Shown here piece by piece: positions 8,663 to 17,150 of a DNA stretch of 64,000 nt. The stretch is from Gammaproteobacteria bacterium (GTDB lineage: Bacteria > Pseudomonadota > Gammaproteobacteria > Steroidobacterales > Steroidobacteraceae): contig VGVG01000002.1 of the NCBI GenBank assembly GCA_016874055.1, forward strand, positions 62,001 through 126,000. Reading direction: 5' to 3'. Numbering within the stretch: position 1 is the stretch's first letter; every line of letters begins with the position of its first letter. The position numbers and the translations under genes are program-made. Under the pieces are notes generated by a model. That model saw only the letters and a list, made by a program, of their open reading frames with translations. It made no database searches and was not told the origin of the DNA.

Positions 8663-9817
8663 ATGAGTGCGCTCCCCGCCACTATGCCGACGCCTCGCGA
8701 CGAGCACTGGAAGTACGCGAACCTTCGCGGACTGGCCCGTGCGCGCTTCGAGCCCTCAGTCTCGCCCCCGGCGGAGACTGTCGCTCGCATCACCGCGGCG
8801 CTCCCCAAGCCACTTGAGGGATTCGAGCGCATTGTCTTGATCGACGGATTTGTGTCCAGCGTCTCCTCTACGCCGAGCGCCTTTACCACGACGTCGCCGA
8901 TCTCAATCGCCAAGCTCAATGCCGACCGATACTTTCTCGAGCTCAATCGCCGCCTGCGCTCCGACACCCTTCGTCTTGCGGTCGCGCGTCACCAGAAACG
9001 GTCCGTGGAGGTGGTCGTCGTGTCTCTCGGAACCTCACATCCGGCGATCGAGATCGCCCTCGCAGAGGGTGCCGAACTATCCCTGATCGAACGTCATCTC
9101 CCGCTTTCCGCGGACGCCACCGTCATCAATCTCGTAATTTTCGCGGTCGTTGGGGTGCATGCGCAGTTCGAGCTCTCGCGCATTGTGCAAGCAAGCCCGA
9201 AAGCCCAACATGTCGAGACGATCGAACTTCGCCTTTGCGAAGGGTCGGCGAGCAAATTCTTTCAGTTGACGACCGGTGCCGCCTTAAGCCGGACGACCGC
9301 GTTCGCCGCTCATGACGGTCGCGACTCCTCGCTCGAATGGCACGCCGCCGCGCTCGGGGAAGGCACCCAGTCACACGATGCATTTGTGCATGTCGCGCAT
9401 TCAGCGCCCAGTGCCAAAACTTTGCAGCAGTTCCGCGGCATCGCCGCAGACCGCTCGCGGGTTTCGTTTACCGGTCACATGCGGGTCGATACCAACGCAC
9501 CATACGCGCAGTGTGATCAATCTTTGAAGTGCCTACTTACGGGATCTGAGGCAGAAGCCGACGTACGACCACAACTGGAAATCCTCACCGACGCCGTCAG
9601 GGCGAGTCACGGAGCTACCGTTGGCAAACTCGATCCCGACATGCTGTTCTACTTGCTCTCGCGCGGTATTCCCGAGGAGTCGGCGTCATCGCTCCTTAAG
9701 TGGGCATTTGTCAGCGATGTACTTCGCCGGCTATCAAACCCAGCCATTCGAGCCGAGATCGAGTACTCGCTTGAGCGCGTGCTGCCCGGCGCCGTCGCGG
9801 CGAGGTCAGGTACGTGA
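8663..9817 (+). CDS. sufD: SufD, partner subunit of the SufBCD complex
   Basis: A 384-residue SufD. The N-terminal DEHWKYANLRGLARARFEP is the family's opening motif (E-x-W-K-Y-T-N), and the C-terminal SHGATVGKLDPDMLFYLLSRGIPEESA is the conserved beta-helix end shared with SufB. It pairs with SufB in the scaffold and helps bring iron. ATG 8663 is chosen over upstream codons inside sufC; ATG 8684 is a possible shorter start. The stop overlaps the sufS GTG start. Confidence 0.94.
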   Translation: MSALPATMPTPRDEHWKYANLRGLARARFEPSVSPPAETVARITAALPKPLEGFERIVLIDGFVSSVSSTPSAFTTTSPISIAKLNADRYFLELNRRLRSDTLRLAVARHQKRSVEVVVVSLGTSHPAIEIALAEGAELSLIERHLPLSADATVINLVIFAVVGVHAQFELSRIVQASPKAQHVETIELRLCEGSASKFFQLTTGAALSRTTAFAAHDGRDSSLEWHAAALGEGTQSHDAFVHVAHSAPSAKTLQQFRGIAADRSRVSFTGHMRVDTNAPYAQCDQSLKCLLTGSEAEADVRPQLEILTDAVRASHGATVGKLDPDMLFYLLSRGIPEESASSLLKWAFVSDVLRRLSNPAIRAEIEYSLERVLPGAVAARSGT

Positions 9818-11052
9818 ACGCGCGCCCAGCCGAAATCCCCTACGACGTCGCTCGCATTCGGGCGGATTTTCCCGTGCTTTCCACCACAACGCGCGGAAAG
9901 CGTCTCGCCTTTCTCGACTCCGCTGCTTCGGCACAGCGTCCGCTTGCCGTCATCGAGGCAGTTGATCGCTACGAGCGTACGAGCCATGCTAACGTGCATC
10001 GTGGCGTCTATCAGCTCAGCCAAAAAGCCACTGATGCCTTTGAGGGTGCCCGCGAACGTGTGCGGCGCTTCATTAACGCTGCGAGCCTTAAGGAGGTCAT
10101 CTTCACGCGAGGTGCCACCGAGTCCATTAACCTTGTGGCGCAATCGTGGGGACAACGTCTCGGACCGAGCGATGAAATCCTGATCACTTGGATGGAGCAT
10201 CACGCAAACATCGTGCCTTGGCAGATGCTTTGCGAACGCACAGGTGCCACGCTCAAGGTGGCCCCGATCAATCGCCGCGGTGAACTCGATATCGAGGCGT
10301 TCCGGGCGCTGCTGTCACCGCACACCAAACTTGTGGCGTTCACGCAAGTTTCCAATGTTCTGGGTACTGTGCTGCCGATCAAGGACATGATCGCCGCCGC
10401 ACGGTCGGTGGGTGCGCTCACGCTACTCGATGGTGCTCAGGCGGTTGCGCACCAGCGCGTGGACATGCAGGCGCTGGGTTGCGATTTCTACGTATTCTCG
10501 AGCCACAAACTCTACGGACCGACTGGCATCGGTGTGCTTTGGGCGCGAGAGGCGATACTGCGCGAGATGCCGCCATGGCAAGGCGGCGGTGACATGATTC
10601 TGACCGTCCGTTTTTCGGGTACCACCTACAACGAGCTACCCTATCGGTTCGAGGCAGGAACGCCCAACATTTCAGGTGCTGTGGGGCTTGCTGCGGCGAT
10701 GGATTACCTCGACTCACTCGGCATCGAACGGGCGCACACTCACGAACAACGCTTACTTGCCCTCGCCACGGTAGCATGTCATTCCATCGACGGACTACAG
10801 ATTATCGGCGAAGCCAAAGAAAAATCTGGGGTTATTTCTTTCGTGGTTGAGGGCGTTCACGCCCATGATCTTGGCACCATCCTCGATGATGAGGGTGTCG
10901 CAGTGCGCACGGGTCATCACTGCGCAATGCCCTTAATGGAATTTTTCGGAGTTCCGGCGACGTTGAGGGTCTCTTTCGGCTGCTATTCGAACGACGAGGA
11001 TATCGACCAGTTGGTCCGTGCTCTCGGACGCGCTCGCGAGGTATTCGGCTGA
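9814..11052 (+). CDS. sufS: SufS, group II cysteine desulfurase
   Basis: A 412-residue PLP enzyme that takes sulfur from cysteine and passes it as persulfide to SufU. The PLP lysine is K232 in SSHKLYGPTG and the catalytic cysteine is C370 in RTGHHCAMPLM; the latter motif is typical of group II (SufS) enzymes. The start is GTG, forming a GTGA overlap with the sufD stop, so translation is likely coupled. Pairing with a SufU gene immediately downstream matches the known SufS-SufU partnership. Confidence 0.95.
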   Translation: MNARPAEIPYDVARIRADFPVLSTTTRGKRLAFLDSAASAQRPLAVIEAVDRYERTSHANVHRGVYQLSQKATDAFEGARERVRRFINAASLKEVIFTRGATESINLVAQSWGQRLGPSDEILITWMEHHANIVPWQMLCERTGATLKVAPINRRGELDIEAFRALLSPHTKLVAFTQVSNVLGTVLPIKDMIAAARSVGALTLLDGAQAVAHQRVDMQALGCDFYVFSSHKLYGPTGIGVLWAREAILREMPPWQGGGDMILTVRFSGTTYNELPYRFEAGTPNISGAVGLAAAMDYLDSLGIERAHTHEQRLLALATVACHSIDGLQIIGEAKEKSGVISFVVEGVHAHDLGTILDDEGVAVRTGHHCAMPLMEFFGVPATLRVSFGCYSNDEDIDQLVRALGRAREVFG

Positions 11053-11531
11053 TGGACCTGAAAGATTTGTATCGAGATATTATTCTCGATCACAACAGGC
11101 ACCCGAAAAACTTCGGGCAACTTGACCCCTGTGACAGTACGACGCATGGTAATAATCCGCTTTGCGGCGATCGCCTCACGCTGACGCTGCGCCTCGAGGG
11201 TGATCGCGTGAGCGATATTAGGTTCGAGGGTAAAGGTTGCGCGATCTCGATAGCCTCTGCGTCGCTCATGACCGAGGCGGTCAAAGGGAAAGACGATTTA
11301 GCGATTAAACATTTGAGTGATCTCGTTCACCACATGCTAACAGCGCATGGCGAGACCTCTGCGCCGCCAGCGGAGCTCGGCAAGCTCGCTGCGCTCGCAG
11401 GAGTGCGTGAGTATCCGGCGCGCGTGAAGTGCGCAAGCCTCTGTTGGCACGCGCTCGATGCCGCACTCAAGCACCGAGCGAATAACCTTGGCGAGACGGC
11501 AATCGGCTGTGCCGCGGTATCCACCGAATAA
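11052..11531 (+). CDS. sufU: SufU, zinc-dependent sulfur acceptor of SufS
   Basis: A 159-residue IscU-like protein of the SufU type. The ligand residues are visible: C38 and D40 in NPLCGDR, C63 in GKGCAIS and C127 in RVKCASLCWHAL, with the roughly 20-residue insertion between the second and third ligands that separates SufU from IscU. SufU takes persulfide from SufS. The ATG overlaps the sufS stop by one base (TGATG). SufU in place of SufE is the pattern in Gram-positives and in a subset of gammaproteobacteria. Confidence 0.92.
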   Translation: MDLKDLYRDIILDHNRHPKNFGQLDPCDSTTHGNNPLCGDRLTLTLRLEGDRVSDIRFEGKGCAISIASASLMTEAVKGKDDLAIKHLSDLVHHMLTAHGETSAPPAELGKLAALAGVREYPARVKCASLCWHALDAALKHRANNLGETAIGCAAVSTE

Positions 11532-11551
11532 CCACTGCTGAAGCCTCCATC

Positions 11552-12106
11552 ATGCGAAGTCATGAGAACGAAGCGTTTGTCCTCAGCCGTAATACGTACG
11601 CGGTTATGGTCCCCTCGGGTGATCAGATCGAACTTAAGGAGGGACTCTCGGGGTTCATCACGCAAGCCTTGGGAGGCAGCTTTACGCTCTACGTTGAGGG
11701 CAATCTTTACCGTCTCTCTGGCGATAATGCCGATGCCATCGGCAAACAGGGTTTCATCCCGCCGGAGCTCCCTCCAAATGCCACCGAAGAAGACGTGAAG
11801 GCGCTCGTCTGGAAACAGATGCGCACCTGCTATGACCCTGAGATCCCGATCGATGTTGTCGAACTCGGGCTTGTCTACGAATGCGAGGTTCGTCCTAACG
11901 AAGACGGTACGCGCACCATCAGTGTGAAGATGACATTGACGGCTCCGGGCTGCGGCATGGGCGAGGTACTGGTACAGGACGTTCGGGAAAAGATCGAAAT
12001 CATCCCCACCGTCTCCAAGGCCGACGTCGAGCTCGTTTTTGATCCGCCTTGGAACCAGTCTATGATGTCAGAGGCCGCGCGTCTGCAAACGGGCATGATG
12101 TTCTGA
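11552..12106 (+). CDS. sufT: SufT, DUF59-family Fe-S assembly protein
   Basis: A 184-residue protein with a variable N-terminal 80 residues followed by a DUF59/MIP18 domain: KQMRTCYDPEIPIDVVELGLVY and LTAPGCGMGEVLVQDVREKI, with the reactive cysteine in the TAPGCG segment. The arrangement of a short unique N-terminal domain plus DUF59 matches the proteobacterial SufT family. SufT is an accessory factor in Fe-S maturation; its exact biochemical role remains uncertain. Its stop overlaps the Rieske gene start (TGATG). Confidence 0.88.
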   Translation: MRSHENEAFVLSRNTYAVMVPSGDQIELKEGLSGFITQALGGSFTLYVEGNLYRLSGDNADAIGKQGFIPPELPPNATEEDVKALVWKQMRTCYDPEIPIDVVELGLVYECEVRPNEDGTRTISVKMTLTAPGCGMGEVLVQDVREKIEIIPTVSKADVELVFDPPWNQSMMSEAARLQTGMMF

Positions 12107-12444
12107 TGAGTCCAGGCGGCCAATGGATTGACGTCGGCGAAGCTGCGACGCTGGCATCGGACGGAAGACTCGAGGTCGAGCTAGATGGCTTTTATGTCGC
12201 TGTCGTAGAGCTTGATGGCATCCTGCATGCCTTTGAGGATCGGTGTACACACGACGGCGAGCCGCTTTCAGGGGCCGATTTAGAGTCCGATGCCTCAACA
12301 CCGTGCGGCGTCGTCATTTGCCCAAGGCACGGCGCGAAATTTTGTCTGCGTACCGGTAATGCGCTGACACCCCCTGCCTACGAACCCCTCAAAGTTTTCG
12401 AGGTTCGTAAATGCAACGGCCGCATTGAGGTACAGTATCCATGA
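12106..12444 (+). CDS. Rieske-type [2Fe-2S] ferredoxin
   Basis: A 112-residue protein made of one Rieske domain. The cluster ligands are C47 and H49 (RCTHDG) and C72 and H75 (CPRHG), as in soluble ferredoxins of non-heme iron oxygenases. There is no signal or membrane segment. It is translationally coupled on both sides (TGATG with sufT, ATGA with the next gene), so it is part of the suf operon; a role as electron donor or test substrate for cluster assembly is inference. Small Rieske proteins after sufT occur in related genomes, but a specific function is not established. Confidence 0.88.
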   Translation: MSPGGQWIDVGEAATLASDGRLEVELDGFYVAVVELDGILHAFEDRCTHDGEPLSGADLESDASTPCGVVICPRHGAKFCLRTGNALTPPAYEPLKVFEVRKCNGRIEVQYP

Positions 12445-12941
12445 AACGCCTGACGCTGGTCCGTCACGGTCATGCGGAGACGCGCGCGGACGGAGGTGAT
12501 TTTTATCGGGAGTTGAGTCCTCAAGGACGCTCCGAAGCCTCGTGCGCAGCCGCGGCCCTCTGCAGTAACCTACCTCCGCCAGACTTGATGATCGTAAGCG
12601 AGGCGTTGCGCTCGCGAGAAACGGCTCAGCTGCTAAATGAACTTTTTCGATCGCCACCGGGTTATGCCTCAGGTGACATTGCGCTCGAAACCTCTCAAAG
12701 CCTCTATCACGCGAGCATCCAAACTTTGTACGGACTCATTCACAGCATCCCGATCACCACCCAACACGCTCTGATTGTAGGTCACAACCCTGGGCTTTCG
12801 GAGCTCGCTCAACGCTGGACGCAAAAGTTTTCGCTCGATCGTGCATTCGGCGGCCTGCCGACAGCCGGGTGGTGCTCGGCAACCTTCGATACCAGAGATT
12901 GGCGTTCGATCAGCTCGCCGATCGACGTCGTATTAAGCTAA
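12441..12941 (+). CDS. SixA-like histidine phosphatase
   Basis: A 166-residue member of the histidine phosphatase (phosphoglycerate mutase-like) superfamily. LVRHGHAE carries the RHG motif with nucleophile H9; SEALRSRETAQLL and VGHNPGLSEL supply the later active-site Arg and His. The size and VGHNPGL motif fit the SixA subfamily, which dephosphorylates phosphohistidine proteins, but the substrate here is unknown. ATG overlaps the Rieske stop (ATGA), making it the last gene of the suf transcript. Its 3' end runs into the radical SAM pseudogene on the other strand. Confidence 0.8.
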   Translation: MKRLTLVRHGHAETRADGGDFYRELSPQGRSEASCAAAALCSNLPPPDLMIVSEALRSRETAQLLNELFRSPPGYASGDIALETSQSLYHASIQTLYGLIHSIPITTQHALIVGHNPGLSELAQRWTQKFSLDRAFGGLPTAGWCSATFDTRDWRSISSPIDVVLS

Positions 12942-13731
12942 CCGCACGACGTAAGTGCTCGCGAAGAGCCGTGGTCTTCAGGGTCCTCTCGGTGTAAGGA
13001 TCGAACCATTCGCGTACATCGCGATTGAGCGCGACGCCGTCCATGTAGTTGTGGAGCGTAACATTCAGCGCGTCGCCTAGGGCATCGTGATCGATGCCTT
13101 TTAGATCGGTGAAGTGAATGCCGTGCGTGGCAAAGCAACCCGTGGGTAGCGATGCCAGCGGGATACAATACGCAGCCGGATCTCGGCCAACGGGCGAGTG
13201 AACGGTGCAGGTGTGACGGCGAAAAATCCCGACCGGATACAGCGTCCCTAAAAAGGGCTCCCGTACATTCTCGCGCGATTCAACCGTCTCCGTCCGCGAT
13301 TGTCGGGGTCGGAAATCTATACACCATGTACGTGCACACGAGCATACCTGCTTCGTGGAACGATCGCATCACCTGCGCAACCTGCGCCACCGATACGTTT
13401 TTTCACAAGCACGAGTAAGCGATCGGAGGCGTCCTCGACGCCGATAGCAATCACAATACAACTACTCCCGTTGTAGTAACTCGTAGGCCTCAGGCATGAA
13501 AGATTTTTCTAAGCGAACATTACTCCACTACGAGATCTAGCGACCTCGTCGCAGCAACTCTTACGCTAGAGCCTTGAGTACTTTGGGTGGAGCCGCTTCA
13601 TCGAGGAGGTGAAAGTCGATCTCCCCTGTCTCTTCGATCATCCGATCGATGCGATCGACGAGTACCGATACGTCCGCCGTCTCATACCGTGGGGTGTAAT
13701 CGAGTGCGATATCGCGAAAGCAGCATTTATT
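12910..13731 (-). pseudogene. Decayed B12-binding radical SAM protein
   Basis: No intact frame exists, but five pieces read in order on the minus strand match the C-terminal two-thirds of B12-binding-domain radical SAM proteins. Piece 1 (13731-13540) includes IEETGEIDFHLLDEAAPP, then an internal TAA, then ELLRRGR and TAG. Piece 2 (13527-13465) reads WSNVRLEKSFMPEAYELL. Piece 3 (13456-13413) reads IVIAIGVEDASDRLL. Piece 4 (13396-13283) reads VSVAQVAQVMRSFHEAGMLV and ends at TGA. Piece 5 (13292-12910) includes CTVHSPVGRDPAAY and YMDGVALNRDVREWFD. The cluster-binding cysteine segment is truncated to KCCFRD, one cysteine short of the usual KCxFCD. The bases from 13732 to 13880 hold only possible upstream debris. 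Confidence 0.75.
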
Positions 13732-13880
13732 CTAATTTGAGGGTCAGATCTTCCTAGCGTATTTCGAACCCTCGGGAGCACACAGAACCCGTCAGATAAG
13801 CGGTAGAGAGATACGGCGTATTCAGCTACGTCATCGGTGGATTGACGCTCACCCAGTACGGCGTATGACGGACCACGAAG

Positions 13881-14648
13881 CTACGCTCGGTGCGCAGCGG
13901 CTTTGAGGCGTTCGGTCTCGTCATGACCGAGATAACTCTTGATGAGTCGTCTGGCGAGGTACAGGAGCGGAATCAGCGCGATCGCAGCCAATATTTTATA
14001 GAGATAGTTGACCGTACCCACCGCGAAAAATTGCGGGATGGACCATTTTTGCGGTCCCAGCACAAAGGCAATATACAGTACGACGAAGCTGTCGATGAAC
14101 TGTGACACCGCCGTCGAACCCGTCGCGCGTAACCAAATCAATTTCTCACCGGTCACCGCGCGGATTTTACGAAACACGGTGATATCGACTAGTTGCCCGA
14201 CCAGAAATGCCACGATCGATCCGATGATGGTCCACAGCCCCTGACCGAAAACCTGCGCGTAAGCGTGCTGGATGTCCGGCACACCGAGTGACTGGTTGGC
14301 TTCGACCCAGAATCCGGCGGGCGCAAGACCGATCGAGACGTAAGCCACGAGAAATGCGTACGCAATGAAACCTACGGCCACCCAAGATACAAGCCTCACG
14401 CCCTTCACACCGTAGTACTCGTTGATGACGTCCGTCATTACGAATACAACCGGCCACAACAGCACTCCGGCCGTGAAGTTAAGCGTTCCGGATACACCGA
14501 GTAAGGACCATTCGATGGGCGAAATACCCAACGTCGCTTCCAGGGAAAATATTTTTACCCCGACGAACTCAGCGAGAAGCGCGTTGGTCAGGAAGAATCC
14601 CGCGAGCACCACAAACAGCCGGTTGGACCGCTGATCGGAGACATGCAT
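13881..14648 (-). CDS. yhhQ: YhhQ-family queuosine precursor transporter (VUT family)
   Basis: A 255-residue membrane protein with about six to seven hydrophobic helices. LWPVVFVMTDVINEYYGVKG is the hallmark of the YhhQ/VUT-1 family, and IAFLVGQLVDITVFRKIRAVTG, with the charged pairs in the later helices, also fits. E. coli YhhQ imports the queuosine precursors preQ0 and preQ1. Three other queuosine-pathway genes (queC, queE, queG) are in this window, which supports the role. It follows sppA by 19 bases on the same strand and may share its transcript. Confidence 0.87.
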   Translation of the reverse strand: MHVSDQRSNRLFVVLAGFFLTNALLAEFVGVKIFSLEATLGISPIEWSLLGVSGTLNFTAGVLLWPVVFVMTDVINEYYGVKGVRLVSWVAVGFIAYAFLVAYVSIGLAPAGFWVEANQSLGVPDIQHAYAQVFGQGLWTIIGSIVAFLVGQLVDITVFRKIRAVTGEKLIWLRATGSTAVSQFIDSFVVLYIAFVLGPQKWSIPQFFAVGTVNYLYKILAAIALIPLLYLARRLIKSYLGHDETERLKAAAHRA

Positions 14649-14667
14649 GCGCGGGGCTCAGCCTAGC

Positions 14668-16566
14668 TCAGTACGGCGTGCAAAAGCAGTGCGCGTAAAT
14701 CTGCCCGGGCACAGCGTAGCGATTGAACCGCGACACACTGCGCTCGATCGGACCGAAGTCACGCCGCGCCGCGAGAACCGCCGCGCGGGTTGGGCCGTCG
14801 AGCGAAGCCGCTGTACCGAAACCGAAGCCGCCAAAAGCCTCGACACCCACGGTCTTGATAACCAAGGCTACCGCCTTCGCCTCAAGGATCGTGAGCAACT
14901 GCTGTGCAAAGGTCTTATCGGTCTCTAGATAATCACGCTCGTACTTGCCCTCTGCCAGACCGGCACGCTTGGCTGCCGACGCGACGGCCTGATCGAGCGA
15001 ACCCAACTTATCAACGAGGCCGAGACGCAACGCATCGCGGCCCGTCCAAACTCGGCCCTGCGCAATCTTGTGTACTCCGTCTCGGGTCTTTTTTCGACCG
15101 AGGGACACGCGGGCGAGGAATTCTTCATAGCCATGCTCGATGATCGATTGCAGCAGCATCGAGGCATCGGGCCCAATCGGACGATCGATGCGTAGCTCCC
15201 CCGACAACGGCGTCGTGCCCACGCCATCGACGCCGATACCTAGCTTGTCGAAGGTGCGCGGCGCCGTTGGAAACAGAGCAAAGATGCCGATGGACCCCGT
15301 GATGGTGGCTGGGCTCGCCCAGATTTCGTCGGCGGGCGCGGAGATGTAGTAGCCACCGGAGGCCGCGAGGTCACCCATCGAGATGACGATCGGGCGCTTC
15401 GTACGCTTGAACGCCAGGAGCTCCCGATAGATTTTTTCGGAGGCTGTGGAGCTACCCCCTGGGCTATCGATACGTAGCACGAGGGCCTTGATGTCCTTAT
15501 CGAGCCGCGCCTTGCGAATAACCTCAGCCGTTTCGTCCCCCCCGATGACACCACCACCACCGTCACCATCGACGATCTCCCCGGATCCGACGATCACGGC
15601 GATGCGTGAATCGGGATACTTTGCGTTCTTATCTTCGGCGCGTACTACACGCAGGTAATCTTTGATCGTGACCGAACGGTAGGACTCGGTCTCTTCGTCC
15701 TTCGACGATAGCGCAATGACGCGCTCCTCAACCTGCAGCGGCGTCTTTAGCGCCGTGACGAGATTGGCATCGAGCGCCACCTTCGCGGTAAAGCCCTTCG
15801 CCAACTTCACTTGCGGTGCCAAAGTATCGGCGTAGGTGCGGATATCTTCTGGCTTGAGACCTCGAGCCTTAGCCACCACACCAACGTAGGTCTCCCACAG
15901 CGAATTGACGAACGCCTGGCTCGCTTCGCGATCCGCGGGCGACATATCGTCGCGGATGAATGGCTCCACCGCGCTCTTGTAAGTGCCGACGCGGAAGACG
16001 TTAATGTCGATACCGAGTTTGTCGAGCGCCGACTTGTAGTAGTTGCGATAGCGCTCGTAGCCCTCAAGAACGACGCGACCCTGCGGATCGAGGTAAATCT
16101 CGTCGGCGTGCGCCGCGACATAGTAGGTGTCGCGCGAGTAGCCAAGACCCGTGGCGATGACTTTCTTGCCAGATCTGCGGAACTCGGAGATGGCCCGGGC
16201 GAACTCATCGAGCGTCGGCTGCCCCGCTCCCGACATCTCATCAAACTCGAGTACGAGGGTTTTTATTCGGGAATCGCCCTTCGCCGCCAAGATAGCATCA
16301 GTGAGATCGCGCAGCACGGTTTCGCCGGTGCCGCGTCCCTGGGCTTCGGCCAGCGCACGATTGAACGCATCTTCGCTAGGCTTCTCGACGATTTCGCCTA
16401 CCGGACGGATCACGAGTGCCGCATCGTTGACCAATTTGGGAATAGAGCTACTCAACCCACCGACGATGACTCCGAAGATCACGAGGAGCAATGACAGATG
16501 CAGCACCTTGCGTAGTCCGTCGAGACCCTTGAAAAGACCACGCAAGAATTTTTTGACGAGTTCCAT
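14668..16566 (-). CDS. sppA: SppA, 67-kDa signal peptide peptidase (protease IV)
   Basis: A 632-residue inner-membrane serine peptidase with one N-terminal helix (about 20-45) and two S49 domains. The catalytic dyad is visible: lysine K197 in VGTYKSAVEP and serine S403 in MGDLAASGGYY, close to E. coli K209 and S409. It cleaves signal peptides left in the membrane after processing. The last 20 residues are not conserved. No strong ribosome site precedes ATG 16566; the next upstream element on this strand is the structured RNA at 16600-16734. Confidence 0.93.
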   Translation of the reverse strand: MELVKKFLRGLFKGLDGLRKVLHLSLLLVIFGVIVGGLSSSIPKLVNDAALVIRPVGEIVEKPSEDAFNRALAEAQGRGTGETVLRDLTDAILAAKGDSRIKTLVLEFDEMSGAGQPTLDEFARAISEFRRSGKKVIATGLGYSRDTYYVAAHADEIYLDPQGRVVLEGYERYRNYYKSALDKLGIDINVFRVGTYKSAVEPFIRDDMSPADREASQAFVNSLWETYVGVVAKARGLKPEDIRTYADTLAPQVKLAKGFTAKVALDANLVTALKTPLQVEERVIALSSKDEETESYRSVTIKDYLRVVRAEDKNAKYPDSRIAVIVGSGEIVDGDGGGGVIGGDETAEVIRKARLDKDIKALVLRIDSPGGSSTASEKIYRELLAFKRTKRPIVISMGDLAASGGYYISAPADEIWASPATITGSIGIFALFPTAPRTFDKLGIGVDGVGTTPLSGELRIDRPIGPDASMLLQSIIEHGYEEFLARVSLGRKKTRDGVHKIAQGRVWTGRDALRLGLVDKLGSLDQAVASAAKRAGLAEGKYERDYLETDKTFAQQLLTILEAKAVALVIKTVGVEAFGGFGFGTAASLDGPTRAAVLAARRDFGPIERSVSRFNRYAVPGQIYAHCFCTPY

Positions 16567-16599
16567 GACTTAAATAACCTAATGTTTTAATCAGGAGGC

Positions 16600-16734
16600 A
16601 ACAAACAAAATCGATCAGCGGGCCGACCGACGAAGGAAACTGGAGTAGGGGGTAGCGAGAACGGGCTAGAGGTGACAGGACGTTCTCAAGCCGAAGAGGC
16701 ATAACCCCCTAATCTCTAGCAAACTACTCCAGTG
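16600..16734 (-). ncRNA. Candidate structured small RNA or leader: pseudoknot domain plus terminator hairpin
   Basis: Between rplS and sppA lies a densely self-complementary stretch. Outer stem: 16641-16648 with 16724-16731, 8 bp. Next stem: 16649-16653 with 16704-16708, 5 bp. A hairpin of 7 bp joins 16657-16663 to 16681-16687; its 17-nt loop contains 16665-16671, which pairs perfectly over 7 bp with 16714-16720, giving a pseudoknot. A small GCC/GGC hairpin lies at 16690-16700. On the minus strand this domain is followed by a 6-bp hairpin (16630-16625 with 16616-16611) and a U-rich tail (16610-16599). A promoter-like pair upstream predicts initiation at about 16734, right at the outer stem. 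I could not match it to a known RNA family. It may be a free small RNA or an sppA leader. Confidence 0.5.
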
Positions 16735-16740
16735 TTCGAC

Positions 16741-16770
16741 AGTCTAACAGGTGGTCAGGGCTGGTGCCAT
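16741..16770 (-). promoter_or_regulatory. Possible promoter of the structured RNA
   Basis: On the minus strand ATGGCA (16770-16765) and TAGACT (16746-16741) are 18 bases apart; each matches the sigma-70 consensus at four of six positions. The predicted start, about 16734, is three bases before the first base of the outer stem, which is what makes the weak match worth recording. Confidence 0.35.
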
Positions 16771-16796
16771 AAAGTCTCAAAAGACTTCACGGCACC
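16763..16796. terminator. Hairpin just after rplS, terminator-like without U-tract
   Basis: GGTGCC (16763-16768) pairs with GGCACC (16791-16796) and AAGTCT (16772-16777) with AGACTT (16782-16787), closing a CAAA loop. It begins 9 bases after the rplS stop. There is no T-run on either side, so it may stabilise the 3' end of the ribosomal transcript or act with Rho rather than terminate by itself. Confidence 0.4.
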
Positions 16797-16805
16797 GTGC
16801 CGAAA

Positions 16806-17150
16806 TCAGACCTTTTCTTCGATTCGGGCGGCCTTGCCCGACAGGTCACGGAGGTAGTACAGCTTGGCCCGGCGAACATTGCCACGACGCTTGATGGAGA
16901 CCGCCGCAATCGAGGGACTCTGCGACTGAAAAGTGCGCTCGACGCCCTCACCGTGCGAGATCTTGCGCACGGTGAATGAGGAGTTATAGCCGCGATTACT
17001 CTTGGCGATCACGACTCCCTCGTAGGCCTGGACGCGTTCGCGGTCACCTTCGACCACCTTCACTTCCACCACGATGGTGTCTCCAGGATTGAAGTTCGGC
17101 AGTTCTCGCGTTGTGCGACGCTTTTCCATTTCGGCGATTACATTAGCCAT
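16806..17150 (-). CDS. rplS: 50S ribosomal protein L19
   Basis: A 114-residue L19. [30 protein letters not shown] and [11 protein letters not shown] are the family's conserved stretches, and the [20 protein letters not shown] end is standard. L19 sits at the 30S-50S interface. Its ATG overlaps the trmD stop by 8 bases, as in the usual rpsP-rimM-trmD-rplS operon, of which it is the last gene. Confidence 0.98.
   Translation of the reverse strand: MANVIAEMEKRRTTRELPNFNPGDTIVVEVKVVEGDRERVQAYEGVVIAKSNRGYNSSFTVRKISHGEGVERTFQSQSPSIAAVSIKRRGNVRRAKLYYLRDLSGKAARIEEKV

Noticed and set aside
9649..10203. A 184-codon minus-strand open frame across the sufD-sufS junction
   Set aside because: It spans two firmly assigned genes on the other strand and has no motif of its own.
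12938..13168. A 76-codon minus-strand open frame
   Set aside because: It is the wrong frame of the radical SAM remnant; the neighbouring frame gives family motifs and this one does not.
16592..16597. AGGAGG on the plus strand as a ribosome binding site
   Set aside because: No ATG, GTG or TTG follows at usable distance, and the nearest frame ends within a dozen codons.
16641..16731. Tetrahydrofolate riboswitch on the plus strand, because stem order and pseudoknot topology look alike
   Set aside because: The plus strand has no gene downstream for thousands of bases, the conserved THF core bases are not recognisable, and the terminator and promoter evidence point to the minus strand.
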